NCBI GenBank assembly: GCA_045633005.1
Contig: JAZQXT010000062.1
Coordinates: forward strand, 1-51,318
Length of the DNA stretch: 51,318 nt
Source: CAG-390 sp045633005
GTDB lineage: Bacteria; Bacillota; Clostridia; Oscillospirales; CAG-272
Direction of reading: 5' to 3'
Below are positions 22,194 through 31,526 of this stretch, piece after piece. Within the stretch, counting starts at the first letter, position 1; each line of letters opens with the position of its first letter. The translations under genes were made by a program, and so were the position numbers. The notes beneath the pieces are model-generated. The model was not told the DNA's origin, did no database searches, and saw nothing but the letters and a program-made list of their open reading frames with translations.

Positions 22194-25162
22194 CAGCTTT
22201 CCTCTTTGTTTTCGTCGTTATCGTTTGGGTTGCTTTCGGGGTCTTCCTTGGCGGCTTCGGTGTTCTCGTCCAAGCTGTAAATGTCATAGCCGTCGCCGTC
22301 GTAGCTGTAAATGCCTGCGGATATCTTGTCATTCTTTGCGGCTATTACGGAAAGAGCTTTTCTTATCTTTTTATCAAATATGATAACGAGCGCAAATATT
22401 ATCACGGAGGCTATTGAAATCGTAAGTCCGAGAGTGAAGACGGTCGGACGGTATTCCATAACTATCTCGTGCTCGCCTGCCTTGTCTATCTCAAAGCCAA
22501 CGAGTGCGTCAAGGGTTTCTTTGATCTCTACCGCTTTTCCGTCAACCGTAACCTTCCACCCCTCGTCGTAAGGAATCGTGGTAAGAATGAACTGGGAGTC
22601 CTTTTTCGTGGTTACGGTGGCGGGCAGGTAATCGTTTGCCCAATCCTCGCCTATCTGCAATTGCGTTTCTCCGATGCGCGTTATGGCGTCCTTAAACACG
22701 GGTGTGTCGAGCATATAGATAACGTCCTCGTTGTTCTTAACGTAAAGCACGTCGTTTTCAAGCTTGACGTTGACCTTTACTTCCTCGCCTGCGGAATAAA
22801 ATCCGATAGACATTATCCTACAGTTTTCATTAGTTCCGTAGGATTTTCCGTTAGCGGTAATGGATATGCGTCTGTTGTAATCGGATGGCATATAGAAGAA
22901 CGCCTCGCCCGAAAATTCCGCGGTGAAGTGGTAGGTTATAGAAGCATTTTGCGATGCATCCTCGGGAGAATACTTTGAGTGTCCCGCGACGGACGACGGA
23001 CCGAGACAGTTTTGCTCGTCAATGGAGGTTATCTCTACGGGTTTGAACGCAGTTATTTCTTCCTCGCCAAGCATAGCGGCAAGAAGCTCGTTGAGTCGCT
23101 TTATGGGCGATGAGCTGGTTGCGGACGAGCCTGGGTTCATATCGTAATCAAGCAACGCATCGTCAACGCCGTAAGCGATCGACAGCGCGTAGGGATTGAG
23201 ATATGCCGAGTAGTTTGCGCCGTTGTACGTTATCGTGCGAAGCTCGGTGCTGTCATAGTAGGTCATAAGCGACGTATCACTCGTCGTTCCTATGATGTAT
23301 TTCAGTCCGAGCAAGGAGTCCGAAACGGGGTTGCCGCCTTGATACTGCGACCAATGCGAAACGGAGGAATAGCCCATTCTGTTAAGAAAATCAATGGTGC
23401 TCTTGTTAAGCGTGGACGTGGAGTTTGTAAGTCCGCGTATGCGAAGCGCCATATTGTCGCCCGTTTTGCGAAGCGACGTTTTTTCAAAGCGATAGAACGA
23501 CGGGTCGCTTTCAAGGATATCGTCCGCAAGCGGTCTGAACGCGCCTATATAATCGTTGTACGAGCTGTAGGAGGAGTAAATAACGTCGTCGCCAAGCTCT
23601 ACACAGCAAACGAGACCGTTTGCAAACACCTCAAGGCAAACGAGAACGCATAGCACTATGGAGACGTTGGCGCGTCGCTTTGCCCTCGTCGCAACGCACA
23701 GCACCGTACCTATTGCAATAATGGCAACTACGGAGAGCCATACCGTTTCAAGCTCCTTGAGATACTGCCCCTCGACGATTCCCGAACTTTCGCGCTCAAC
23801 GTAGGAGCTGAACTCAAACTTCTGCGCGATAGCAACGAAGGCAACGAGAGCCGCACCGATAGCGCCGATAAAGCGCGTCGATGCCTTTCGTATCTCGCCA
23901 AAGCCCTTGTAAGCCAGAACGAGCAAGAAGAAGCATAGCATAAAGCTGTATCGGTAGTTCAGCCAGTTCGGCTTCTGGAAGCCGTGCCATATCATATCAA
24001 GCGTGTTTACCGAAAAGCTCAGCACGAAAACGGAAATGAGAATTACCGAGGCAATCTTTTCCGCCGCGCTGAATTTTTTTGACGAAAAGAACAGCGGTAC
24101 GCAGAAAAGCGTCAGTACACCGCAATAGATGAACGGCATTCCAACGGGGCGCACCGTATCGTACGCACCCGGCAGGAATTTCGTCATCATATCAAAGATG
24201 TCAAAGCGGAAGCTCAGCGCAAAATTCGGGTTAGAGAACGTGTTCTTGCCGAATTGGAGTGCGTAGTACGCGGAAAATACGATAACGGCAGAAATGCCAA
24301 CGCCGAGAGCGGCGGCACCCGCTATGCGGAAAAAGGAACGTCGGAAATGCGATTTTTCGCCGCGCGGATTGTTTCGTCCGCCCTCGCAATGCGCGAAGTA
24401 ATAGTAGAAAAAGTACAGCGCCGTGTATATGCACGTCATATATCCGATATAGAAATTGGACATCAGCGACATAGCCAGCGAGACGACGAGGAGCTTGTAC
24501 TTGTAATTTTTGATAAGCTGCTCGATGCCGAGCGTGAGAAGCGGAAGCCAGATAAGCGCGTCTATCCACATCGAGTTGTGCTGTTGTACTACGGCGTAGG
24601 CACAAAGCGCGTAGAGGATGGAGAAGGTAACTACGGGTATTTTTTTGACCTTCGAGGATATCTTGTGCAGATAATATCCGAAGGAAAGTCCGCAAAGTCC
24701 CGTCTTGAGCAGGAATATGAAAAGAAGGGCTTCAAGTATCCTATCCTGCGGGAACAGACAAACTATATAAGACAGCGGGCTTGCAACGTAGTAGGCGTAT
24801 ATACCGCCGAATTCTCCGCCGAGCGAGCGGCAGAAGGAGTATAGAAACGACTCCTCGCCGTACACGGCGTTGCGCAGAGCCTCGTAAAAATAAACGTACT
24901 GACCGTTCAGGTCAAGCACAAGCACCGAGCCGTCGCCAAAGGGGTGTATCTCCATTGCAAGATATATGAGGTAATTGAGGATGACGGGTATCAAAAACGC
25001 ATATATCAGATATGAAAATTCGTGCGGAAACAGACGCGCCTTTACGCGCTCCCAGCGAGTCGTATTAATCTCGTCCTTAAAGCCGAGGTCGTCCGCTTTG
25101 GCAGGGAAGGCAGCCTCGTCTATTTCAAAGAGTTGTTCGTTTGTGATTTCGTTTTCTTTCAT
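22193..25162 (-). CDS. YfhO-family membrane glycosyltransferase-like protein
   Basis: A 989-residue protein with a cytosolic N-terminus (about 45 residues), some twelve hydrophobic helices to about residue 500, an extracytoplasmic beta-rich domain (about 510-930), a final helix near 930-950 and an acidic tail rich in D, E and N. The layout matches the bacterial YfhO family (GT-C-like), members of which glycosylate lipoteichoic acid. The sugar and acceptor here are unknown. ATG 25162 is chosen because AAGGA lies ahead of it over the previous stop; a start 7 codons upstream overlaps the DUF951 gene. Confidence 0.85.
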   Translation of the reverse strand: MKENEITNEQLFEIDEAAFPAKADDLGFKDEINTTRWERVKARLFPHEFSYLIYAFLIPVILNYLIYLAMEIHPFGDGSVLVLDLNGQYVYFYEALRNAVYGEESFLYSFCRSLGGEFGGIYAYYVASPLSYIVCLFPQDRILEALLFIFLLKTGLCGLSFGYYLHKISSKVKKIPVVTFSILYALCAYAVVQQHNSMWIDALIWLPLLTLGIEQLIKNYKYKLLVVSLAMSLMSNFYIGYMTCIYTALYFFYYYFAHCEGGRNNPRGEKSHFRRSFFRIAGAAALGVGISAVIVFSAYYALQFGKNTFSNPNFALSFRFDIFDMMTKFLPGAYDTVRPVGMPFIYCGVLTLFCVPLFFSSKKFSAAEKIASVILISVFVLSFSVNTLDMIWHGFQKPNWLNYRYSFMLCFFLLVLAYKGFGEIRKASTRFIGAIGAALVAFVAIAQKFEFSSYVERESSGIVEGQYLKELETVWLSVVAIIAIGTVLCVATRAKRRANVSIVLCVLVCLEVFANGLVCCVELGDDVIYSSYSSYNDYIGAFRPLADDILESDPSFYRFEKTSLRKTGDNMALRIRGLTNSTSTLNKSTIDFLNRMGYSSVSHWSQYQGGNPVSDSLLGLKYIIGTTSDTSLMTYYDSTELRTITYNGANYSAYLNPYALSIAYGVDDALLDYDMNPGSSATSSSPIKRLNELLAAMLGEEEITAFKPVEITSIDEQNCLGPSSVAGHSKYSPEDASQNASITYHFTAEFSGEAFFYMPSDYNRRISITANGKSYGTNENCRIMSIGFYSAGEEVKVNVKLENDVLYVKNNEDVIYMLDTPVFKDAITRIGETQLQIGEDWANDYLPATVTTKKDSQFILTTIPYDEGWKVTVDGKAVEIKETLDALVGFEIDKAGEHEIVMEYRPTVFTLGLTISIASVIIFALVIIFDKKIRKALSVIAAKNDKISAGIYSYDGDGYDIYSLDENTEAAKEDPESNPNDNDENKEES

Positions 25163-25172
25163 AATCAGATCC

Positions 25173-25379
25173 TTATTTTTCATCGTCGTTATTTTCGGAG
25201 ATGACCTTTTTTATTGCGCAATCGAGCTTTTCGCGCCCAAGCGTCATATCGCGCCCACAGCCGACGCAGGTGATGCGAACCTCGCTTCCCGTGCGAATCA
25301 CACGAAAGCGATTATCGCCGCACGGATGGCTCTTTTTTAGCACAAGCGTGTCTCCAACGTTAAATTTAACGATTTTCAT
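25173..25379 (-). CDS. DUF951 small zinc-ribbon-like protein
   Basis: This 68-residue protein matches the DUF951 pattern: VGDTLVLKKSHPCGDNRFRVIRTGSEVRITCVGCGRDMTLGREKL. The lone HPCG plus CVGC give three cysteines and a His that could bind zinc, though this is not shown. The family is widespread in Firmicutes and often near ribosome or DNA-repair genes, with no settled function. It is the first gene of the minus-strand operon that continues with yfhO, ruvA and ruvB. Confidence 0.9.
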   Translation of the reverse strand: MKIVKFNVGDTLVLKKSHPCGDNRFRVIRTGSEVRITCVGCGRDMTLGREKLDCAIKKVISENNDDEK

Positions 25380-25413
25380 TAATAAAATTTCCTTGAAAGC
25401 ATAAATTTAATAT

Positions 25414-25442
25414 ATTATATCATAATTTATCAAAAGAGTAAA
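25414..25442 (-). promoter_or_regulatory. Promoter of the DUF951-yfhO-ruvAB operon
   Basis: On the minus strand TTTACT (25437-25442), 17-base spacer, perfect TATAAT (25414-25419), 34 bases before the DUF951 start codon. Confidence 0.78.
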
Positions 25443-25491
25443 CAAAAAAATTGTAAAATTTAAAAACATAGTAAATATTATTGGAAAATAT

Positions 25492-25520
25492 TTGACTTTA
25501 TAAATAATTAGTGGTATAAT
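25492..25520 (+). promoter_or_regulatory. Promoter of the ruvC-led operon
   Basis: TTGACT (25492-25497), 17-base spacer, perfect TATAAT (25515-25520). An apparent upstream start for ruvC at 25519 lies inside the -10 box and is not used. Confidence 0.87.
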
Positions 25521-25554
25521 GTATGTTGGTTTACTATTTGCGAAAGAGGACGTA

Positions 25555-26058
25555 ATGAGGATTTTGGGAATAGACCCGGGACTTGCAACGATAGGCTGGG
25601 GTGTAATTGATACGACGGGAGCAAGGCATAAGGCAGTGGCGTACGGCGCGATAATAACGCCCGCGGGCACGCCGACGGAAAAAAGACTTGCGCTGATATT
25701 TGCGGAGCTTGAGGCTATTATCAAAAAGTATCAGCCCGAGGTAATGGCGGTCGAGGAGCTTTTCTTCAACACTAACATAACCACGGGTATAAGAGTCGCG
25801 GAGGCGAGAGGGGTGATACTTCTTTGCGCCGAAAGATGCGGCGTAGAGCTTGCCGAATACACGCCCTTGCAGGTTAAGCAAGCGGTGGTCGGTTACGGCA
25901 GAGCGGAAAAAAAGCAGGTGATAACTATGGTCACGATGCTCCTCGGACTCCCAAAGCCCCCATCTCCCGACGACACGGCGGACGCGCTTGCCATTGCCGT
26001 GTGTCACGCTCATACGGGCGGTTCTCGAATAGCAAAATACTATAACGGACGGTTATAA
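25555..26058 (+). CDS. ruvC: Crossover junction endodeoxyribonuclease RuvC
   Basis: This 167-residue RNase H-fold nuclease resolves Holliday junctions. The acidic active site is visible as GIDPG (D7), AVEELFF (second Glu) and the C-terminal PDDTADALAIAVCH pair of Asp residues. ATG 25555 follows GAGGA at good spacing and gives the family length. It is the first gene after a strong promoter and is divergent from ruvAB, an arrangement that unlinks the nuclease from its motor subunits. Confidence 0.96.
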   Translation: MRILGIDPGLATIGWGVIDTTGARHKAVAYGAIITPAGTPTEKRLALIFAELEAIIKKYQPEVMAVEELFFNTNITTGIRVAEARGVILLCAERCGVELAEYTPLQVKQAVVGYGRAEKKQVITMVTMLLGLPKPPSPDDTADALAIAVCHAHTGGSRIAKYYNGRL

Positions 26059-26061
26059 AAA

Positions 26062-26940
26062 ATGTGGATAGCAGACAAATGGAATGATTACGAGCTTATA
26101 GATACCTCGGAGGGCGAAAAGCTTGAAAGATGGGGAAAATACATCCTCATCCGCCCCGATCCGCAGGTAATATGGCATACCGATAAAAAGCATCAGGGCT
26201 GGAAAAGGGCGGATGCCGTTTACAGCAGATCGTCCTCTGGCGGCGGCTCGTGGAGCGTAAACAAGCTCCCCAAGGAATGGTATATTTCTTACCGCGAGCT
26301 TAAATTCGTCATTCGCCCTATGGGCTTTAAGCACACGGGGCTCTTTCCCGAGCAGGCGGCGAATTGGGATTGGTTTTCAAATCTCATAAAGGAGAGCGCA
26401 AGACCGATAAAGGTGCTCAATCTCTTTGCCTATACGGGCGGAGCGACCGTTGCCGCCGCGGCGGCTGGCGCATCCGTGTGCCACGTTGACGCGTCAAAGG
26501 GTATGGTTGCGCAGGCAAAGGAAAATGCCGCGCTGTCGGGACTTGCGGATGCGCCCATCAGATATATCGTTGACGACTGCAAAAAGTTCGTCGAGCGCGA
26601 GATCCGCCGTGGAAACAAATACGACGCGGTGATCATGGACCCGCCCTCTTACGGCAGAGGTCCATCGGGCGAGGTGTGGAAGATTGAGGATTCAATAGAC
26701 TCCCTCGTTATGCTCACCGCCCAGCTCCTTTCGGACAAGCCGCTCTTTTTCCTCATAAATTCGTATACTACGGGACTTTCCCCGCTTACTATGAAGTACA
26801 TCATAGATTCGCGTATCACCTCGCTTCGCGGCGGAAGCTGTCAGGCGGGCGAGCTTGCGCTTCCCGCAAGTGCGTCGGGCGGACTTTTGCCCTGCGGCTC
26901 GTCGGCGCGTTGGTGCGCCGTAGGAGGTTCGGATAAATGA
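26062..26940 (+). CDS. Class I SAM-dependent rRNA methyltransferase (RlmI/YccW-like)
   Basis: This 292-residue protein has SAM-binding VLNLFAYTGGATVAAAAAGA near 116, acidic VDAS near 139 and catalytic-type MDPPSYGRG near 192. These are typical of the RlmI/RlmK-like family that methylates 23S rRNA, here without the N-terminal PUA domain; residues 1-100 instead form a distinct basic region with KHQGWKRADAVYS. The exact base target is unknown. The stop overlaps the ATG of ecfA1 (ATGA), and the gene follows ruvC by 3 bases. Confidence 0.87.
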   Translation: MWIADKWNDYELIDTSEGEKLERWGKYILIRPDPQVIWHTDKKHQGWKRADAVYSRSSSGGGSWSVNKLPKEWYISYRELKFVIRPMGFKHTGLFPEQAANWDWFSNLIKESARPIKVLNLFAYTGGATVAAAAAGASVCHVDASKGMVAQAKENAALSGLADAPIRYIVDDCKKFVEREIRRGNKYDAVIMDPPSYGRGPSGEVWKIEDSIDSLVMLTAQLLSDKPLFFLINSYTTGLSPLTMKYIIDSRITSLRGGSCQAGELALPASASGGLLPCGSSARWCAVGGSDK

Positions 26941-27824
26941 GCCATCTTATAGAGACGCGCGAGCTTTGCTTTTCCTACAGCGACGAGGAAAGCGAGTCCT
27001 CGGAAAATAAGCTTGAAGGTAAATACGCCCTTTGCGGCGTGAATATCACTATCGACAAGGGCGAGTTCGTTGCCGTCGTCGGACGTAACGGATCGGGTAA
27101 ATCGACCTTTGCAAAGCTACTCAACCTCGTGCTTGAGGCAAGCTCGGGTGAGGTCTATATAGACGGCAAAAAGGTTTCCCCCGATATGAGTGACGAGGAG
27201 CTTCTCGACCTGCGCCGCAGGGTGGGTATGGTATTTCAGAACCCCGACAATCAGCTCGTTGTGACCATAGTCGAGGAGGACGTTGCCTTCGGACCCGAAA
27301 ACTTGGGCATCCCGTCAAAGGAGATAAGAGCGAGGGTCGATGCCGCGCTTGAGCTTGTCGGAATGACCGAGTACGCCCGCCACGAGCCGCATAGGCTTTC
27401 TGGCGGACAAAAGCAGAGGGTCGCCATCGCAGGTATCATCGCGATGATGCCCGAATGTATGATATTTGACGAATCCACGGCTATGCTCGACCCATCGGGA
27501 CGCGCCGAGGTCGTTGACGTTATGGAAAAGCTCGTCAGAGAAAAGGGTATCACCGTTATCAACATCACCCACCTTATGAGCGAGGCGGCGCGCGCCGACC
27601 GCATTATCGTTATCAACGAGGGCAAGGTCATCGGCGAGGGAACGCCCAAGGAGATATTTACGAATACCGCTCTCGTGCGCGAGGCGGGGCTTGAGCTTCC
27701 GCAGTGCGCCGCACTTCTCGGCGAGCTTCGCGCTCGCGGCGTTAAGCTTGACGGCGCGGGCATAACGCCCGACGAGTGCGCGGATATAATCATTAAAAAA
27801 TTGCAAAACAGAGAAGAAGAATGA
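26937..27824 (+). CDS. ecfA1: ECF transporter ATPase A1
   Basis: This 295-residue ABC ATPase has Walker A GRNGSGKST near 49, Q-loop FQNPDNQLV, signature LSGGQKQRVAIAG near 150, Walker B CMIFDESTAMLDP and H-loop NITHLM. The FQNPDNQ Q-loop is characteristic of energy-coupling-factor A1 subunits. With EcfA2 and EcfT it forms the shared energising module for vitamin or metal importers; S components are encoded elsewhere. It overlaps both neighbours by 4 bases. Confidence 0.95.
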   Translation: MSHLIETRELCFSYSDEESESSENKLEGKYALCGVNITIDKGEFVAVVGRNGSGKSTFAKLLNLVLEASSGEVYIDGKKVSPDMSDEELLDLRRRVGMVFQNPDNQLVVTIVEEDVAFGPENLGIPSKEIRARVDAALELVGMTEYARHEPHRLSGGQKQRVAIAGIIAMMPECMIFDESTAMLDPSGRAEVVDVMEKLVREKGITVINITHLMSEAARADRIIVINEGKVIGEGTPKEIFTNTALVREAGLELPQCAALLGELRARGVKLDGAGITPDECADIIIKKLQNREEE

Positions 27825-28687
27825 ACAAAAAGATCGAGCTGCAAGGCGTATCTTACGTATACGGCGAAAGAACGCCCTTTGAGATAACGGCTCTTAAAAA
27901 CGTAAATCTGAATATAGAGGCAGGCTCGGTCACGGGAATAATCGGCCATACGGGCTCGGGCAAATCAACGCTCGTCCGCCTGCTCAACGGACTTGAAAGA
28001 CCCGCATCGGGCAAGGTATTGCTTGACGGCGTTGATATCTGGGAAAAGCCCAAGGAGATAGGCAAGGTGCGCTATCGCGTCGGTCTCGTGATGCAATATC
28101 CCGAATATCAGCTTTTCGAGGAGACCGTCGCCGCGGATATCGCCTACGGTCCGAAGAATATGGGGCTTGACGAGGAAGCTGTCGAGGAGCGTGTGAAAAA
28201 ATACGCCGCGCTCGTCGGACTTTCCGAGGATGACCTTCAAAAATCTCCCTTTGAGCTTTCGGGCGGACAGAAAAGACGTGCCGCCATCGCGGGCATAATG
28301 GCTATGAAGCCCGACGTGCTCGTGCTTGACGAGCCTGCGGCTGGACTTGACCCCGTTGGAAGAAATCTCATCTTCGACGCTATCGAGGAATACCGTGCCG
28401 TCGAGGGTGCTACTATCATCATCGTGTCTCACAGTATGGAGGATATGGCTGTACGTTGCCATCGCGTCGTCGTGATGTCAGAGGGGCAGGTCGTTGCCGA
28501 CGGAACGCGCGACGAGGTCTTTTCCGATGCTGATAAGCTCGTTTCGGTAGGTCTTGACGTGCCAGAGATAACGAAGCTTGCCGCGCTTCTTGCATCTCGC
28601 GGCTTTGATTTCGGCAAAACGGTATACACCGTCGAGGATGCTGCAGACGTTATCTGCCGCGCGCTTTCGGGAGGTGAGTGCAAATGA
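27821..28687 (+). CDS. ecfA2: ECF transporter ATPase A2
   Basis: This 288-residue ABC ATPase is the partner of EcfA1: Walker A GHTGSGKST near 43, Q-loop MQYPEYQLFEETV near 89, signature LSGGQKRRAAIAG near 145, Walker B VLVLDEPAAGLDP, H-loop VSHSMEDMA. The MQYPEYQLF Q-loop and N-terminal VSYVYGERTPFE are EcfA2 hallmarks. Start and stop overlap the neighbouring genes by 4 bases, so the three ECF proteins are translationally coupled. Confidence 0.95.
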   Translation: MNKKIELQGVSYVYGERTPFEITALKNVNLNIEAGSVTGIIGHTGSGKSTLVRLLNGLERPASGKVLLDGVDIWEKPKEIGKVRYRVGLVMQYPEYQLFEETVAADIAYGPKNMGLDEEAVEERVKKYAALVGLSEDDLQKSPFELSGGQKRRAAIAGIMAMKPDVLVLDEPAAGLDPVGRNLIFDAIEEYRAVEGATIIIVSHSMEDMAVRCHRVVVMSEGQVVADGTRDEVFSDADKLVSVGLDVPEITKLAALLASRGFDFGKTVYTVEDAADVICRALSGGECK

Positions 28688-29508
28688 AGAACATCTCCCT
28701 CGGTCAGTATTACCCAACAGGCTCTATCATTCACAACCTTGACGGCAGAGTAAAAATAATACTTGCAGTTATCCATATAGTTGCCTCGTTCCTTTGCAAA
28801 AGCCTTGCATCATTTGCGTTTCTTTTCATAGGAACTTTCATTCTCGTTCTTATGACGAAGATACCCTTGGGCGTAGTTCTGCGCTCGGTAAGGGCTATCG
28901 TGTATATTCTTATAATCACCTTTATTTTGAACGCATTCTTTACCGTCGGTACGGGCGAGCCGCTATTCTCGGTGTGGATATTTACGCTCTACGTCGAGGG
29001 CATATGGAACGCGGCGTTTATGGCTTTGCGTATACTTTCCCTTATTCTCGGAACGAGTATATTCATTTCCTATACCACAACGCCGATACAGCTTACCGAT
29101 TCTATCGAATCGTTGCTTTCGCCGCTCAAAAAGCTAAAGCTTCCCGTTCACGATTTTGCGATGATGATGTCTATCGCACTCAGATTTATCCCCACCATCT
29201 CCGATGAGACGGATAGGATAATGACCGCTCAAAAGGCAAGGGGAGCGGATTTTACCACGGGCTCGCTCGTTAAGCGTGCCAAGGCGCTCATTCCCGTCCT
29301 CGTTCCGCTTTTCGTTTCCGCGTTCAGGCGCGCGGACGAGCTTGCCACGGCTATGGAATGCCGTTGCTACCACGGCGGAGAGGGAAGGACGAAAATGACC
29401 GTTCCGCATCTTTGCGCAAGGGACGTGGTTGCACTCTTCCTTATGCTCGGCTTCGGTGCGGCACTCGTTTTGCTCAATAGCGTGGATTTCATTTATAAAA
29501 TGATATGA
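28684..29508 (+). CDS. ecfT: ECF transporter transmembrane subunit T
   Basis: This 274-residue membrane protein has five to six helices. The coupling region has QKARGADF near 183 and AMECRCYHGGEGRT near 222, the paired Ala-Arg-Gly/Arg motifs of EcfT that dock into the two ATPases. ATG 28684 overlaps the ecfA2 stop and has GGAGGTGAG at ideal spacing; a GTG two codons earlier is possible. Group II module: no S component in the window. Confidence 0.93.
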   Translation: MKNISLGQYYPTGSIIHNLDGRVKIILAVIHIVASFLCKSLASFAFLFIGTFILVLMTKIPLGVVLRSVRAIVYILIITFILNAFFTVGTGEPLFSVWIFTLYVEGIWNAAFMALRILSLILGTSIFISYTTTPIQLTDSIESLLSPLKKLKLPVHDFAMMMSIALRFIPTISDETDRIMTAQKARGADFTTGSLVKRAKALIPVLVPLFVSAFRRADELATAMECRCYHGGEGRTKMTVPHLCARDVVALFLMLGFGAALVLLNSVDFIYKMI

Positions 29509-30263
29509 AAATATTTTTAAAGTTAAAATATGACGGAAGCGCGTACGGCGGATATCAGGTGCAGAAAAACTGCCCCACTATCCAAAAAATGCTCAACGAG
29601 GCTACCGCGTCGCTTTTTGGCTGTGAATGTGATATCACGGGCTGTAGCCGCACCGATTCGGGCGTTCACGCCGAATGCTTTTGCGCCACCGTCGCAAAAA
29701 AAGGCGAAGTGGGGCTGACCACCTCTATCCCCGTGGAAAAAATACCCCAAGCTCTTAACGTCAGACTTCCCGACGATATCGCCGTGTTTTCTGCCGAAAG
29801 GGTTGAGGACTCGTTTCACGCAAGGTACGGCGTTAAGGAAAAAACGTACGTTTATAAAATACACAACGCCCCCGCGCGCGATCCGTTTCTGCGCAACAGA
29901 GCGTGGCATTTGCCAAAGAGGTTTTCCGACGATGCTGTAGCATCGGCTGATGCGGCGGCAAAGCTTTTTTGCGGCAAGCACGATTTTTCATCCTTTATGG
30001 CGGCGGGCTCAAAGGTTACGGACACCGTCCGCGAGGTAAAGGGCGCATCCGTCAAAAGAGAGGGCGATATTATCACCTTTACGGTCACCGCCGACGGATT
30101 TTTGTACAATATGGTGCGCATTATGTGCGGCACGCTCGTTGAGGTCATGGAGGGCGCACTTGCGCCGCAGGATATCCCCGCCGTAATCGCGGCGGCAGAC
30201 CGCCGCGCCGCAGGGCGCACAGCCCCCGCACACGGGCTGTATCTTTACGACGTTAAATACTGA
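29505..30263 (+). CDS. truA: tRNA pseudouridine(38-40) synthase TruA
   Basis: This 252-residue enzyme has the catalytic motif CSRTDSGVHA near 47-56, where Asp is the nucleophile, preceded by the family start LKYDGSAYGGYQVQKN. KTYVYKI near 110 and NMVRIMCGTLVEV near 202 are the other conserved strands. It isomerises uridines in the anticodon stem of many tRNAs. It overlaps ecfT by 4 bases, the common Firmicute order ecfA1-ecfA2-ecfT-truA. Confidence 0.96.
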   Translation: MKIFLKLKYDGSAYGGYQVQKNCPTIQKMLNEATASLFGCECDITGCSRTDSGVHAECFCATVAKKGEVGLTTSIPVEKIPQALNVRLPDDIAVFSAERVEDSFHARYGVKEKTYVYKIHNAPARDPFLRNRAWHLPKRFSDDAVASADAAAKLFCGKHDFSSFMAAGSKVTDTVREVKGASVKREGDIITFTVTADGFLYNMVRIMCGTLVEVMEGALAPQDIPAVIAAADRRAAGRTAPAHGLYLYDVKY

Positions 30264-30277
30264 TTTAAGGAGTTTTT

Positions 30278-31513
30278 ATGGCAATAATCGGTTGGAAAAA
30301 GAAAAAGACCGTCTCCGAGGCTGAACAGAAGGAAGCCATACGCAACATATTTGGTGAGGAGGGGGAATATAATAAATTTTACGATACCGTTTCCGCCGCC
30401 TACCGCGTTGCGGAGTTCGCAATACTTGCGGTATTCCTTTTCTTCGTGATATATTCGGCGGTTGCCAACGCGGGAAACGTAACGTATGAAAAGTTTGATT
30501 ATATAATCCGAAATTTTGCGGTTTCTCTTGATGAAAATTCCGACTATACTTCGTCTATATTTTATAATCCCGACGATAATTCCTCGTTTTCACTTTTCGG
30601 CGGCGGGATAGCCGTCTGCACGGGTTCGGAGGTGGAGATATTCTCCGCCACGGGACGAAAGACCTGCTCCGAGCGACACGGATATGTCGCGCCCGTCCTT
30701 GCCGCGTCCGATAAATACGTCATCGTATACGAGGAAAACGGCATGGAATATTCCGTATACAATACCTTCTCAAAGGTCTATTCGGAAACGCTGAAGCATC
30801 CTATAAAGTCCATAACCGTTTCCGACGACGGCTACTACGCAATTATCACCAGAACCGACGAATACATCGGCGCCGTTGCGCTGTACGATTCGTCCTTCAA
30901 TATGGTCAACAGATATCTTAAAAACTCCCACGTCGTATCCGCCGATATTTCAGGCGACGGTAGGGTTGTCATCGCCACTCTCGGCGTGGATCCCTCGGGC
31001 GGATTCGTCACGGAGATAACTGTGTCGAATATAGGTGAGTCGTCTGCCGCCGCTACACAGCGGCATAGCGGCGCACTTCCTCTTTCCTGCAGATTTACGG
31101 CGGACGGCTTGATGCTCGTTTGCGAGGACAGAGTGCTGTTTCTTGACCAAAACGCCGTAAAAACAGGCGAACACCTTTACCCCTCGGGCGAGCTTGTAAA
31201 GCTTGAGCTGTCAAACGGTGCCGTTCTTGCCGTCGTCAAGGGCGACGCAATGAAAAAGGAAAATACGGCGTACGTCATCAATTCCACGGGCAAGGTGGCG
31301 GAGGTGAAAACCGAAGGGACTGTAATATCCGCCGATCTTTATGAAAACCACGGCTACGTTCTGACCGAAAGGGGAATATATACTTTAAGCGACGGTGCAT
31401 CTGCTTTTAACGAGATCGAGTCTGCTTTGCCAAGCGACGAGATCATAGCCTACTCCCCGAACAAGCTTTATTACCTCGGCGTATCAAGCGCCAAGGTTAT
31501 CGAAACGGAATAA
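30278..31513 (+). CDS. Single-pass membrane protein with beta-propeller-like ectodomain (DUF5711-like)
   Basis: This 411-residue protein has a cytosolic basic N-terminus, one helix near residues 44-64, and an exported region of repeated beta-strand units (GGGIAVCTGSEVEIFSATG, KYVIVYEENGMEYSVYN, GYYAIITRTDEYIGAVALYD, GRVVIATLGVD), as in DUF5711 proteins of clostridia. It has no recognisable catalytic residues. A cell-envelope role is plausible by topology only. It lies between truA and a CvpA-like gene, with AAGGAG upstream of its ATG. Confidence 0.75.
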   Translation: MAIIGWKKKKTVSEAEQKEAIRNIFGEEGEYNKFYDTVSAAYRVAEFAILAVFLFFVIYSAVANAGNVTYEKFDYIIRNFAVSLDENSDYTSSIFYNPDDNSSFSLFGGGIAVCTGSEVEIFSATGRKTCSERHGYVAPVLAASDKYVIVYEENGMEYSVYNTFSKVYSETLKHPIKSITVSDDGYYAIITRTDEYIGAVALYDSSFNMVNRYLKNSHVVSADISGDGRVVIATLGVDPSGGFVTEITVSNIGESSAAATQRHSGALPLSCRFTADGLMLVCEDRVLFLDQNAVKTGEHLYPSGELVKLELSNGAVLAVVKGDAMKKENTAYVINSTGKVAEVKTEGTVISADLYENHGYVLTERGIYTLSDGASAFNEIESALPSDEIIAYSPNKLYYLGVSSAKVIETE

Positions 31514-31526
31514 ACGGAGGTATATT

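Noticed and set aside
26937..29508. Complete, substrate-specific vitamin transporter.
   Set aside because: Only EcfA1, EcfA2 and EcfT are encoded. No S component is present, so no substrate can be assigned.
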